A DNA stretch of 64,000 nucleotides. Origin: Actinophytocola sp036378875 (GTDB lineage Bacteria > Actinomycetota > Actinomycetes > Mycobacteriales > Pseudonocardiaceae). The stretch spans positions 134,562-198,561 of the forward strand of contig NZ_DASUVO010000081.1 in the NCBI RefSeq assembly GCF_036378875.1, given 5' to 3'. Below are positions 45,643 through 54,235 of this stretch, in pieces. The notes beneath the pieces were generated by a model. The model was given only the letters and a program-made list of their open reading frames with translations. It was not told the origin of the DNA and did no database searches. Position 1 is the stretch's first letter. Each line of letters starts with the position of its first letter. The position numbers were made by a program, and so were the translations under genes.

Positions 45643-46854
45643 GTGGACTTCGCGTTCTCGCCACGCGCCAGCCAGCTGCACGAACAGGTCAGCGCCTTCA
45701 TGACCCAGCACGTCCTGCCGGCCGAACCCGTCTACGCCCGCCAGCTGGCCGAGGCTGCCAATCCGCACGCCCTGCCGCCCGTCATGGTGGAGCTGAAGGA
45801 GAAGGCCCGCGCCGAAGGACTGTGGAACCTCTTCCTCGCGCACGGCGACTGGGGCGCTGGACTGTCCAACCTGGACTACGCCCCGCTCGCCGAGCTGATG
45901 GGGCTGTCGATGATCGGCAACGAGGTGTTCAACTGCTCCGCACCCGACACCGGGAACATGGAGCTGCTCGCCCTCTACGGCTCGACGCAACAGCAGGAAC
46001 AGTGGCTGAAGCCGTTGCTGGAGGCCGAGATCCGTTCCTGCTTCGCCATGACCGAACCCGACGTGGCCAGCTCCGACGCCCGCAACATCAAGACCACGAT
46101 CACCCGCGACGGCGACGCCTATGTCGTCGACGGCCGCAAGTGGTACGCGTCCGGCATCCTCGACCCCGACTGCCGGCTGATCATCCTCATGGGCGTTACG
46201 GACCCCGCCGCCCCCACCTACCGGCAGCAGAGCATGGTGCTGATCCCACGCGACACACCCGGTGTCACCGTCGTCCGCGACCTGCCCATGTTCGGCTACA
46301 CCGACCGGCTCGGCCACGGCGAGGTGGTCTTCGACAACGTCCGGGTCCCGCGCGAGAACCTCCTCGGCGGCGAGGGCGACGGGTTCGCGCTCGCCCAGGG
46401 ACGGCTGGGCCCCGGCCGCATGCACTACGCCATGAGGGCCGTCGGCTTCGCCGAGCGTGCGCTGCGGCTCATGTGCGAGCGGACGCTCTCCCGCGTCGCG
46501 TTCGGTCGGCCGCTCGCGGAGCAGGGCGTGGTGCGGGAGTGGATCGCACGCAGCCGGGTCGAGATCGAACAGCTGCGGCTGCTGGTGTTCAAGTCGGCGT
46601 GGCTGATGGACACCGTCGGCAACCAGGCCGCACGCACCGAGGTCGCCGCCATCAAGGTCGCCGCACTGGACGTCGCGCACCGGGTCGTCGACCGCGCGGT
46701 GCAGGCACACGGCGCGGCCGGCGTCAGCGACGACACCGTGCTGGCCCGGTTGTTCTCGATCACCCGCGCGCTGCGGATCGCCGACGGGCCCGACGAGGTG
46801 CACCTACGCACGATCGCCCGCCACGAGCTGGCCAAGTACCAGGAGAAGCCATGA
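45643..46854 (+). CDS. ACAD10/11-like acyl-CoA dehydrogenase
   Basis: 403 aa, GTG 45643 behind AGGAGGA. It starts MDFAFSPRASQLHEQVSAFM; LWNLFLAHGDWGAGLSNLDYAPLAELMG, CFAMTEPDVASSDARNI, VDGRKWYASG and IADGPDEVHLRTIARHELAK match the ACAD10/11 and LvaC type rather than classical fatty acyl-CoA dehydrogenases. The adjacent APH-like kinase (8-nt gap) repeats the kinase/dehydrogenase fusion of ACAD11 as two genes. Probable role: conversion of 4-phosphoacyl-CoA towards a 3-hydroxyacyl-CoA. Confidence 0.85.
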   Translation: MDFAFSPRASQLHEQVSAFMTQHVLPAEPVYARQLAEAANPHALPPVMVELKEKARAEGLWNLFLAHGDWGAGLSNLDYAPLAELMGLSMIGNEVFNCSAPDTGNMELLALYGSTQQQEQWLKPLLEAEIRSCFAMTEPDVASSDARNIKTTITRDGDAYVVDGRKWYASGILDPDCRLIILMGVTDPAAPTYRQQSMVLIPRDTPGVTVVRDLPMFGYTDRLGHGEVVFDNVRVPRENLLGGEGDGFALAQGRLGPGRMHYAMRAVGFAERALRLMCERTLSRVAFGRPLAEQGVVREWIARSRVEIEQLRLLVFKSAWLMDTVGNQAARTEVAAIKVAALDVAHRVVDRAVQAHGAAGVSDDTVLARLFSITRALRIADGPDEVHLRTIARHELAKYQEKP

Positions 46855-47621
46855 AACCGTTGGACGGGCGCGTCGCGCTGATCACCGGCGGGTCCCGGGG
46901 GATCGGGTTCGGCGTCGCCAAGGCGTTCCGGGCCGCCGGCGCCGACGTCGTGATCTCCGCCCGCAAGGCCGACGGGCTGGCGGCCGCCCGCACCGAGCTG
47001 CTCGCGGCCGAGGGCAGCGGCGACGTGCTCGACATCGTCGCCAACGCGGGCGAACCCGACCAGGCGGAGGACTGCGTCAACGAGGTCATGTACCGGTTCG
47101 GCCGGCTCGACGTGCTCGTGAACAACGCCGCCACCAACCCCTACATGGGTGACCTGCTCGACATCGACCTGCCGCGTGCCGAAAAGACCGTCCGGGTCAA
47201 CCAGTTCGGGATGCTCGCCTGGACGCGGTGCGCGTGGCGGGCATGGATGTCCGAACACGGCGGAGCGGTGATCAACATGGCGTCGGTCGGCGGGCTGATC
47301 GTCGACCCCGGCATCGGCTACTACAACGCCACCAAGGCCGCGATGCTGCTGATGACCCGGCAGCTCGCCTACGAACTGGGGCCGAAGGTGCGCGTCAACG
47401 CCATCGCGCCCGGCGTGATCAAGACCGAGCTGGCGCGCGCGGTATGGGAGGCACGCGAACCCATCCTCACCGCGCAACTCCCGCTGCGCCGCCTCGGCAC
47501 GGTCGAGGACGTCGCCAACGCGGCCCTGTTCCTCGCCACCGACGCGTCCGCCTGGATGACCGGACAGACCCTCGTACTCGACGGCGGCGCGACCGCCCTA
47601 CCGATCGCGGTGGCCGAATGA
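46851..47621 (+). CDS. SDR-family oxidoreductase
   Basis: 256 aa, ATG 46851 overlapping the ACAD stop. TGGSRGIGFGVAKAF, VLVNNAATNPY, INMASVGG, YYNATKAAML and PGVIKTELA are the classical SDR motifs. In this context it may oxidise a 3-hydroxyacyl-CoA or reduce a 4-oxo group. It is the last confident gene before the repeat-filled gap. Confidence 0.87.
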   Translation: MKPLDGRVALITGGSRGIGFGVAKAFRAAGADVVISARKADGLAAARTELLAAEGSGDVLDIVANAGEPDQAEDCVNEVMYRFGRLDVLVNNAATNPYMGDLLDIDLPRAEKTVRVNQFGMLAWTRCAWRAWMSEHGGAVINMASVGGLIVDPGIGYYNATKAAMLLMTRQLAYELGPKVRVNAIAPGVIKTELARAVWEAREPILTAQLPLRRLGTVEDVANAALFLATDASAWMTGQTLVLDGGATALPIAVAE

Positions 47622-47665
47622 CGCCCGCCGCACTGACCGACTGGGCCTTGCGCGTGCCACGGGGC

Positions 47666-47719
47666 GATGTCTCGAAGGACGCGTTCGGGTCGTTCAACGT
47701 CAATCCACCGATGATCTTG
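47666..47719 (+). repeat. KDAF-type dispersed repeat copy
   Basis: GATGTCTCGAAGGACGCGTT onwards, readable as DVSKDAFGSFNVNPPMIL. Same unit as at 54236 and, inverted, 47966. Confidence 0.7.
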
Positions 47720-47803
47720 TCGGGATGTCGCACCCCGCGAGAGAGTTGTGGGCCTGGTCAGACACGTCGCGGGCGTCGGGCGCGCAGCGCCCGGCCCGCT
47801 GGG

Positions 47804-47886
47804 TCCCGAAAGACGCGTTCGGGGCATTGCCGATGTCTCGAAAGACGCGCTGATGATGTTCAACGACTCGAAAGCGTCTTTCGGGA
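47804..47886. repeat. KDAL-type repeat with 13-bp inverted arms
   Basis: TCCCGAAAGACGC (47804-47816) and GCGTCTTTCGGGA (47874-47886) flank another internal copy beginning at 47832. Could form a large hairpin in RNA. Confidence 0.75.
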
Positions 47887-47965
47887 CAGCGCTGGTGGCA
47901 CAAACACGCCGATCGCACGGACACCGCCCGCGAAGCGGGCTTTGCCCGCCGGAGCCTCGGGCAGC

Positions 47966-48019
47966 ATGATCATCAGTGGATCCGGGGTCAACGTCATCAG
48001 CGCGTCTTTCAGGACATCG
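47966..48019 (-). repeat. Inverted KDAL-type repeat copy
   Basis: On the minus strand it reads GATGTCCTGAAAGACGCGCT and on as DVLKDALMTLTPDPLMIM, parallel to the copy at 54236. Confidence 0.7.
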
Positions 48020-48138
48020 ACAGAGGTTCCGGGCGCGCGCGTGGGGCGGCCTCCGGCCCCCGGTTCCATGGTCTCACGGGGCACCGACACTGTTGGCCGC
48101 GTCCGGTGGGGGCTGTGGACAACCGAGGGGGCCGGTCA

Positions 48139-48867
48139 GTGAGCACGTTCAGTCTCGAGGGGCGGACCGCCGTGGTGACCGGGGCGTCCTCCGGGTTGGG
48201 GGCGCGGTTCGCGCAGGTGCTCGCGGGTGCCGGCGCCACGGTGTTCGCGGCCGCCCGTCGGGTGGACCGGATCCCCACGGAACCGGGCATCCGTCCGACT
48301 GCCTGTGACGTGTCGGTCGACGGGGACCGGGAGGCACTGATGTCGGCCGCTGTCGAGGCGACCGGCCGCGTCGATGTGCTCGTGAACAACGCGGGTGTCC
48401 CCGGCTCGGTGAGCGCGGAGAAGGAAACCGCGGACGACTTCGCCGCGGTGCTGGCGGTCAACCTGGTCGCCCCGTTCCACCTCGCCAAGCTCGCTCAGGA
48501 GGCCGGCGCCACCAGCATCGTGAACGTCGCCTCGATCCTCGGCGTCGTGTCCACCGCCCCGATCGGCGGCGCGAGCTACGCGGCGTCCAAGGCCGGGCTG
48601 ATCGGGCTCACCCGTGAGCTGGCCGGCCAGTGGGGCGCCGCCGGTGTCCGCGTCAACGCCCTGGCGCCGGGGTGGTTCCGGTCGGAGATGACCGAGGAGC
48701 TGTTCGGCGACGAGCGGTCGAGTCACTGGGTGGCCCGCAACACCATGCTCGGCAGAGGAGGGGATGGCGCCGAACTGGACGGTGCCCTGCTCTTCCTCGC
48801 CTCGGACGCGTCGTCGTACTGCACCGGCCAGGTGCTCGTCGTCGACGGCGGCTGGACGGCACGGTGA
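48139..48867 (+). CDS. SDR-family oxidoreductase
   Basis: 242 aa from GTG 48139. TGASSGLGARFA, VNNAGVPGS, NVASILG, YAASKAGL and PGWFRSEMTEE are classical SDR blocks. The protein lies between the main catabolic operon and its probable TetR regulator. A start further upstream at 48106 would add residues derived from non-coding sequence. Substrate unknown. Confidence 0.85.
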   Translation: MSTFSLEGRTAVVTGASSGLGARFAQVLAGAGATVFAAARRVDRIPTEPGIRPTACDVSVDGDREALMSAAVEATGRVDVLVNNAGVPGSVSAEKETADDFAAVLAVNLVAPFHLAKLAQEAGATSIVNVASILGVVSTAPIGGASYAASKAGLIGLTRELAGQWGAAGVRVNALAPGWFRSEMTEELFGDERSSHWVARNTMLGRGGDGAELDGALLFLASDASSYCTGQVLVVDGGWTAR

Positions 48868-48877
48868 GCCCGCGTTA

Positions 48878-48898
48878 CCCAACCGAGTTCAGGTTGGG
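48878..48898. promoter_or_regulatory. Inverted repeat before the TetR gene
   Basis: CCCAACC-GAGTTCA-GGTTGGG, a perfect 7-7-7 inverted repeat whose core GAGTTCAGG recurs in the TGAACT-type operators. Likely autoregulatory site about 50 bp before ATG 48949. Confidence 0.55.
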
Positions 48899-48948
48899 AC
48901 TACCCTCTGGAACGGACCGGCAACAACCTCTGGAGATCGGGGAGTGGG

Positions 48949-49575
48949 ATGACGACGGCGAGGGTCTCGACGGGCGACGAGGGGCCACGCTCCAAACGCG
49001 CCGCCATTCTCACGGCTGCGGTCGAGTGCTTCGGCGAGTTCGGGTTCGAGGGCACCAAGTGGTCCGCCGTGGCCGGCCGCGTCGGGATCGGGCAGACCGC
49101 GCTCTACCACTACTTCGAGACCAAGACCCACTGCCTGCTGACCATCATGCGGTTGGAGCTGCAACGCTCCCGCGACCAGTTCACCGAGGCCACGGCCGGC
49201 CAGAGCGACCCCGTCGAGGCGCTGCGGGCCGCGGCGCGGGCCGCGTTCGCCGTGTCCGAGCACGAGATCCTGCAGATGCGCATCCTGCAGAACAACCTGT
49301 CGCTGCTCGCCGTGCCAAGGACCTCCGCGAAGGAGGAGACCGAACGGCAGGCGGCAAGAGAACTGGTGCGCCAGATAGAGCGCGACTGGACGCGGCTGCT
49401 CACCCGAGGCATGTCCGAGGGCGCCTTCCCGGTCCGCGACCCGCACACGCTCGGCCAGGCGCTGCTGGGCCTGATCGTGAGCGTCTGGCGGTGGTACCGG
49501 CCCGGCGGACCGACACCGTTGTCCGAGGTCAGCGACCTGATCGAGGGCTGCTGCGTCCGGATGGTCGCCGAGTAG
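48949..49575 (+). CDS. TetR-family regulator, candidate controller of the 37-54 kb regulon
   Basis: 208 aa. The helix-turn-helix spans KRAAILTAAVECFGEFGFEG to GIGQTALYHYFETKTH; the rest is an all-helical ligand domain with LQRSRDQFTEATAG and an unusual Trp-rich end VSVWRWYRPGG. The KWSAVAGRVGIGQTALYHYF stretch resembles KstR2/FadR-like acyl-CoA-responsive regulators. TGAACT-type motifs at 36951, 49611, 52875 and 52927 are candidate sites. Confidence 0.83.
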   Translation: MTTARVSTGDEGPRSKRAAILTAAVECFGEFGFEGTKWSAVAGRVGIGQTALYHYFETKTHCLLTIMRLELQRSRDQFTEATAGQSDPVEALRAAARAAFAVSEHEILQMRILQNNLSLLAVPRTSAKEETERQAARELVRQIERDWTRLLTRGMSEGAFPVRDPHTLGQALLGLIVSVWRWYRPGGPTPLSEVSDLIEGCCVRMVAE

Positions 49576-49610
49576 TGGGCTATTGCTTCGGCCCGCACCC
49601 AGAGGCTAGT

Positions 49611-49635
49611 GTCAAACTGAACTGAACTCAGGTTG
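49611..49635. promoter_or_regulatory. TGAACT-type operator before the SnoaL-like genes
   Basis: CAAACTGAACTGAACTCAGG starting at 49613, containing TGAACTGAACTCA. It lies 12 bp before ATG 49647. Nearly identical to 52875-52894. Confidence 0.6.
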
Positions 49636-49646
49636 TGAGGCTGACG

Positions 49647-50006
49647 ATGAAGTTGCACGCCTACATGTCTGGCATGGACAGTGCGGATCCGACGACCGTA
49701 CTCGACCTGCTGGAGCCCGACTTCCGGTTCCTGATCGCGCTGCCCTCCGGCGAGGCCGTCGGCGAGTCCAGAGAGGACTTCGCCAAGTACATCGCGGGCC
49801 GCAACGCCGTCGCCAGGGAGCACCACCTGCTGCGCTCCTCCGTGGACGGCGACACCGAGACCGTGTACGGCGTGGTCACCGAGTCCGGACGCCCGGTCGG
49901 CGCGTTCCTGTCCGCCGCGGTGATCTCGCCGGCCGGCCGGATCGCCCGCTACCAGTCGTACTTCACCACCTCGTTCCAGCTGGTCGACTGGGCGCCGCGC
50001 TCATGA
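49647..50006 (+). CDS. SnoaL/NTF2-like protein
   Basis: 119 aa cone-fold protein: MDSADPTTVLDLLEPDFRFLIALPSGE, SREDFAKYIAGR, GRIARYQSYFTT. ATG 49647 follows GTGAGG; a GTG at 49635 is possible. It overlaps a second SnoaL-like gene by ATGA. Such proteins act as isomerases, cyclases or dehydratases, or as binding partners. In levulinate catabolism a small protein of this general fold accompanies the LvaA kinase, which is a loose parallel only. Confidence 0.72.
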   Translation: MKLHAYMSGMDSADPTTVLDLLEPDFRFLIALPSGEAVGESREDFAKYIAGRNAVAREHHLLRSSVDGDTETVYGVVTESGRPVGAFLSAAVISPAGRIARYQSYFTTSFQLVDWAPRS

Positions 50007-50407
50007 CCGCGCCGTTCCTCACCGCCTGGTTCGAGATCCTTGACTCGGACGAGCCGTCCCGGATCCTCGACCTGATCAGCGACGACTTCTCCTTCTCGAT
50101 CCTGTTCTCGACCGGAGGGGACAGCGCGACCGACTTCGCGGGCGGCCGGCCGGCGCTCGTCGGTTACCTGACACAGCGGGAGAAGGGCACCCGCACCCAC
50201 CACCAGCTCGCCGCCAGCTCCACCGGCCGCCAGGAACTGTTCCTCGGCGAGGTGCGGCGGGCCGGCGTGCCAGAGGCCACGTTCGTCGCGGCCGGCCAAC
50301 TCGACGGGAACGGACGGCTGGCCCGCCTGATCATCGGGCGCTCGCCCGCCGTCCTGTTCGGAGGTGTTGATGTACAACCTGGTGCTGCTGGCCTCCCGGC
50401 CACCTGA
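50003..50407 (+). CDS. Second SnoaL-like protein
   Basis: 134 aa. Same plan as its neighbour: AWFEILDSDEPSRILDLISDDFSFSILF, then LVGYLTQREKG and AGQLDGNGRLARLIIGRSP. The C-terminal 12 codons run over the start of the next gene. Function unknown; the pair may form a heterodimer. Confidence 0.68.
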   Translation: MTAPFLTAWFEILDSDEPSRILDLISDDFSFSILFSTGGDSATDFAGGRPALVGYLTQREKGTRTHHQLAASSTGRQELFLGEVRRAGVPEATFVAAGQLDGNGRLARLIIGRSPAVLFGGVDVQPGAAGLPAT

Positions 50408-50690
50408 CTGGACCCACGAGCAGTTCATCGAGTGGTGGCGCGGCCCGCACGCCGAGCTGACCGTCCGCCTGCCCGGGCTGCGGGCCTGGCGGCACACCGA
50501 CGTCGAGTCCGCGCTCGAGCCGCGCTCCGAGGGCTGGGACGGGGTGTCGGTGCTCAGCTTCGACACCGAGGACGACCTCCGCAAAGCCTTGGACAGCAAG
50601 GAATGGGCCGACGCGGTCGCGCAGGTCGGGGACATGCGCGGCAAGCGGATCGCGGTGGTGGGCGGCGAGCGGGAGATGTTTCGTGCGTGA
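50370..50690 (+). CDS. EthD-domain protein
   Basis: 106 aa from ATG 50370 (CGGAGG 6 nt upstream; GTG 50364 is an alternative). YNLVLLASRPPDWTHEQFIEWWRGPHAEL is the EthD/dimeric alpha-beta barrel signature. These small proteins bind or oxidise lipophilic substrates. The gene overlaps the SnoaL-like gene by 38 nt and the ligase gene by 8 nt. Confidence 0.78.
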   Translation: MYNLVLLASRPPDWTHEQFIEWWRGPHAELTVRLPGLRAWRHTDVESALEPRSEGWDGVSVLSFDTEDDLRKALDSKEWADAVAQVGDMRGKRIAVVGGEREMFRA

Positions 50691-52158
50691 TGTCGCGTGG
50701 GTGGTCGCCGGACGGCCCGACTACCTCGCGGTCGTCGACGACTCCGGGGAGTACTCCGTGCGGCGGCTGGTCGAGGAGGCCGAGCGCCTCGCCGGACTGA
50801 CCACTGGCACGGTTCTGGTGCAGGCGGACAACTCCTGGCGCACGGTCGTCGCCGCGCTCGCGGCCGGGCTCGGTGACGGGGTGCTCGCCGTCGTCAACCA
50901 GCACACCACCCGGGCCGAGTTCGCCGCGGCGTACGAGGACCTCCAGCCGGACGTCATGATCGCCGCACCGTCCACAGCGGACGACTGGGCGGTGGCCGGC
51001 GAGCGGATCCCGGTCCTCGACGGATGGGTGGCGATGTCCGGTGACGGTCCGCGCGATACGTCCCGATGGGACGGCGGGCGGTTCGTCGGGCTCACCTCCG
51101 GCTCAACCGGTCGCGCGAAAGGCGTTGTGCAGACGGAGGAAGCGCTGCGTTACGCCTGCCAGCGGACCATCGAGGTCAACGGGCTCGCGCCGGGTGACCC
51201 GGTCGCGGCCATCGTCCCGCTGTCGTCGACCGCGGCGTTCTGCTTCGGCGTCTATCTGTCGCTGATGCTGGGCGGCCCGCTCGTGTTGATGGACCGGTGG
51301 GACCCGGCGCGCGCGGTGGCACGCATGGCGGAGACCGACGTCCGGTGGACCATGTGCGTGCCGACGATGGCGCTGCAGATGGGCGCCGCCGCGGCCGGGT
51401 CGCGGGCGCTCACGGGCGTCCGCTCGATCACCGTCGGCGGCGGGCCGATGGACCGGGCCGCGCTGGCCAGGGCGGAACAGTCGCTCGGCACGAAGATCCT
51501 GCGCGTGTTCGGCATGTCCGAGTGTCTCGGGCACACCTCGCCGAGCCCCGACGACCCCGAGGAGATCCGGCTCGGCCGCGACGGCCGGCCCTTCACCGGC
51601 ACCCACCTGCGTGCGGTGTCGGGTTCCGGCGCCGCACTGGGGCCTGGGGAGACCGGGCACGCCCAGGTTCGCGGGCCGTCGCTGTTCCTCGGCTACGCGC
51701 GGGACGGCAAGGTCGAGCCCGCCGCACTGACCGCCGACGGGTTCTTCCCGACCGGCGACCTGCTCGTGACCCACGACGACGGCACTGTCACGATCATGGG
51801 GCGGGAGAAGGACGTCATCATCCGGGGCGGCCGGAACATCGACATCACCGAGATCGAACGGGCGGTCGCTGGCCATCCCCGCGTCGAGCAGGCGTGTGTG
51901 GTGCCCGTCCCCGACGAGGTGCTCGGGGAACGGGTCGCGCTGCTGGCCGTGACCCGCGACGGCGCGGCGCTCGACCTCGCGTCGGTGACCGGCTTCCTGG
52001 GTGAACACGGGCTGTCCAAGACCAAGTGGCCGGAGTACGTGTTCACTGTGGACGATCTGCCGCAGACCAAGGTGGGCAAGCTGGACCGCAAGGGCGCCCG
52101 CGAGGTGGCACGGCAACGGCACGCCGTCACCGCCGGGGAAACCGCCGTCCCGCACTGA
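50683..52158 (+). CDS. Acyl-CoA ligase (AMP-binding, ANL superfamily)
   Basis: 491 aa. The P-loop is FVGLTSGSTGRAKGVV, the A5 region is RVFGMSECLGHTSPSP, the hinge is TGDLLVTHDDGTVTIMGREKDVIIRGG, and the catalytic Lys is in LPQTKVGKLDRKGARE. It should activate the imported carboxylate as CoA thioester, entering the pathway upstream of the dehydrogenases. GTG 50683. The substrate pocket cannot be read reliably. It converges with an SDR gene, sharing 32 nt. Confidence 0.88.
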   Translation: MRDVAWVVAGRPDYLAVVDDSGEYSVRRLVEEAERLAGLTTGTVLVQADNSWRTVVAALAAGLGDGVLAVVNQHTTRAEFAAAYEDLQPDVMIAAPSTADDWAVAGERIPVLDGWVAMSGDGPRDTSRWDGGRFVGLTSGSTGRAKGVVQTEEALRYACQRTIEVNGLAPGDPVAAIVPLSSTAAFCFGVYLSLMLGGPLVLMDRWDPARAVARMAETDVRWTMCVPTMALQMGAAAAGSRALTGVRSITVGGGPMDRAALARAEQSLGTKILRVFGMSECLGHTSPSPDDPEEIRLGRDGRPFTGTHLRAVSGSGAALGPGETGHAQVRGPSLFLGYARDGKVEPAALTADGFFPTGDLLVTHDDGTVTIMGREKDVIIRGGRNIDITEIERAVAGHPRVEQACVVPVPDEVLGERVALLAVTRDGAALDLASVTGFLGEHGLSKTKWPEYVFTVDDLPQTKVGKLDRKGAREVARQRHAVTAGETAVPH

Positions 52159-52864
52159 CCCCGCCGTCCACCACGATCTCCGTGCCCGTCACGTAGGCGC
52201 TGGCGTCGGAGGCCAGGTACAGGGCCACGTCGGCGACCTCGGCCGGCGTGCCGCGCCTGCCGAGCGGGATCGTCCTCGTGTACGCCGCCCAGTCGGTGTC
52301 CGCGAAGTCGGACGACGCGGTGATCTCGGTCGCGATGCTGCCAGGGCAGATCGTGTTCACCCGGATGCCCGCCTCCGCGAGCTCCAGCGCGGCCACCTTC
52401 GTCAGGCCACGGACCGCGAACTTGCTCGCGCCGTACGCGGCCAGCCCTGTCGCGCCCAGCACGCCGTTCACCGAGGACAGCGTGACGATGGAGCCACCCG
52501 GTGGCATGATCGGCGCGACCGCGCGGATGGCGAGGAACGTGGCGGTCGTGTTGGTCTCCTGCACCCGGCGGAACTCCTCCGGGCTGGTGTCCAGCAGCGG
52601 ACGGGACATCGCGATGCCGGCGGTGTGCACGAGCACGTCGAGCCGTCCGTGTTCCGCACGTAGGTTCTCCGCGAGCGCCTGCCAACCGGCGTCGTCGGTG
52701 ACGTCGAGCGTCCGGTACGTGGCACTGGGTGGCACGGGACCGTGAGCAGCGAGATCGGTGACCACGACCGTCGCGTCCTCCCGCGCGAACAGGTGCGCGG
52801 TCGCGGACCCGATGCCCCCGAGACCTCCCGTGACGAGCGCGACACGACCGGACAGCCGACCCAT
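52127..52864 (-). CDS. SDR-family oxidoreductase
   Basis: 245 aa. TGGLGGIGSATAHLF, VHTAGIAMSRPLL, TLSSVNGVLG, YGASKFAVRGLTK and PGSIATEITAS are the standard motifs. ATG 52864. It is divergent from the binding lipoprotein; the gap holds two TGAACT-type operators, so both are probably co-regulated with the catabolic genes. Confidence 0.87.
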   Translation of the reverse strand: MGRLSGRVALVTGGLGGIGSATAHLFAREDATVVVTDLAAHGPVPPSATYRTLDVTDDAGWQALAENLRAEHGRLDVLVHTAGIAMSRPLLDTSPEEFRRVQETNTTATFLAIRAVAPIMPPGGSIVTLSSVNGVLGATGLAAYGASKFAVRGLTKVAALELAEAGIRVNTICPGSIATEITASSDFADTDWAAYTRTIPLGRRGTPAEVADVALYLASDASAYVTGTEIVVDGGVSAGRRFPRR

Positions 52865-52874
52865 GGCAAACTCC

Positions 52875-52947
52875 CTCAAACTGAACTGAACTCGATTCTT
52901 GCGTCCGTGATGGACGCCTCTCTATATTGAACTGACTTCAGCTCAGG
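52875..52947. promoter_or_regulatory. Two TGAACT-type operators in a divergent promoter
   Basis: Site A: CAAACTGAACTGAACTC from 52877. Site B: TTGAACTGACTTCAGCTCAG from 52927. Centre spacing is about 48 bp. Site B lies near the start of the lipoprotein transcript, site A beside the SDR start. Confidence 0.6.
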
Positions 52948-52962
52948 TCAAGGGAGACCGCC

Positions 52963-54147
52963 ATGCGGCACAACAGCCCGCGCATCCTCGTCCTGCTGGC
53001 AGCCCTCGTGCTCACCCTCTCCGCGTGCGGTTCGGGTGCGAGTGGCGGCTCATCGTCGGACACGATCAAGATCGGGGGCTGGATGCCGCTTTCCGGCCCG
53101 GTCGCCGCCTCGGGGGAGCCGCAGAAAGTGGGCGGCGACGTCTATTTCAAGATGATCAACGACAAGGGCGGCATCAACGGCCACAAGGTCGAGTGGATCA
53201 CCAAGGACAACGCCTACGACACGCAGCAGACCGTGCAGGCCGCCCGTGAGCTGATCGGTCAGGACCGCGTGGTGGCGATCGTAAACTCCAACGGCACCGC
53301 ACAGACCGAGGCGACGTTCCCGTTCGTGCTCGAGCAGTCGAAGGTGCCGATCCTGAACACCTACGGCGGCGCCGAGAACTGGTACAACCCGCCACGCAAC
53401 GGGCTGTTCGGCGTGCAGACGCTGTACGAGGACCAGGCGGCGGCGATCGCCAAGTGGGCCGTCGAGGACGGCGCCAAGAAGATCCTGGTCATCCACAGCG
53501 ACCCGGCCGCGTTCGTCAACGTCGCCAACCAGGTGGCGCCGGTCGCCAAGAAGGCGGACTCCAGCGTCTCCGTCGACCTGCTGTCGGTGAAGTTCCAGAC
53601 GACCGACTACGCGCCGATCGTCAGCCAGGTGAAGGAGAAGCAGCCCGACGCCGTGATCACCATCCTGACCGCACCGGAGGCGGCGGCCTACCTGAAGGAG
53701 GCCAAGCTGCAGGGCTTCTCGGCGCCGGCCTACGGCTACGCCCCGGACGCGCAGACCGCGACGCTCACCCTCGGCGGTGACGCGGCCGAGGGCTACCACG
53801 CGGTGTCGTGGTTCAAGCTGCCCACCGACGACAGCCCGGAGATGAAGGAATACCGCGACGCCATGGCGAAGTACGCCCCGGACGCGCCGGTGGACTTCTC
53901 CACACTGATCGGCTTCGCCTACGCCAAGGCCTTCGCCGAGATCGTCAAGACGATCGACGGCGACATCACCTCGGACTCCATCATCAAGGCCTACGAGAAC
54001 GCGAAGAACGTCGAGACCGGGATCATGCCCCCGCTCACGTTCAGCGCCCAGAACCACCTCGGCGCGACCGACCTCCAACGGGTAACCGTGAAGGGCGGCA
54101 AGTGGACCTCGGTGGGCGACTTCTTCACCCCACCGGCCCGCGACTGA
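52963..54147 (+). CDS. livK: Liv-type ABC substrate-binding lipoprotein
   Basis: 394 aa. The signal peptide ends with the lipobox LTLSACGSG (Cys about residue 22). The mature part is a type I periplasmic-binding fold: IKIGGWMPLSGPVAASGEP, INDKGGINGHKVEWITKDN, AIVNSNGTAQTEATFPFVLEQ, FQTTDYAPIVSQVKEKQPDAVI. It should deliver substrate to the LivH/LivMGF permease 13-16 kb away under the same operator motif. Ligand not predictable; genomic context favours an organic acid. Confidence 0.9.
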   Translation: MRHNSPRILVLLAALVLTLSACGSGASGGSSSDTIKIGGWMPLSGPVAASGEPQKVGGDVYFKMINDKGGINGHKVEWITKDNAYDTQQTVQAARELIGQDRVVAIVNSNGTAQTEATFPFVLEQSKVPILNTYGGAENWYNPPRNGLFGVQTLYEDQAAAIAKWAVEDGAKKILVIHSDPAAFVNVANQVAPVAKKADSSVSVDLLSVKFQTTDYAPIVSQVKEKQPDAVITILTAPEAAAYLKEAKLQGFSAPAYGYAPDAQTATLTLGGDAAEGYHAVSWFKLPTDDSPEMKEYRDAMAKYAPDAPVDFSTLIGFAYAKAFAEIVKTIDGDITSDSIIKAYENAKNVETGIMPPLTFSAQNHLGATDLQRVTVKGGKWTSVGDFFTPPARD

Positions 54148-54158
54148 TCTGATTGGTG

Positions 54159-54203
54159 ACACGGCTGGTGCCGGGCGCTTCGCGCGCCCGGCACCAGCCG
54201 TGT
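54159..54203 (+). terminator. Strong terminator hairpin after livK
   Basis: Perfect 20-bp stem (54159-54178 with 54184-54203), beginning ACACGGCTGGTG, with loop TTCGC, 12 nt after the stop. No long T tract. Confidence 0.85.
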
Positions 54204-54235
54204 TCAGCGGAGCCGTTCGTGGTGGCGGAGCGGGC

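Larger units (their letters stand above)
47622..48138. other. Gene-free gap filled with KDAL/KDAF-type dispersed repeats
   Basis: An ATG at 47618 overlaps the SDR stop and reads MTPAALTDWALRVPRGD, then runs into repeat sequence; this may be the stump of a lost gene. Three repeat copies follow. The long frames here look artefactual. Confidence 0.65.

Noticed and set aside
47618..48142. 174-codon frame after the SDR gene
   Set aside because: Apart from the first 14 codons it is made of dispersed repeat sequence and low-complexity residues. Kept only as a possible gene stump.
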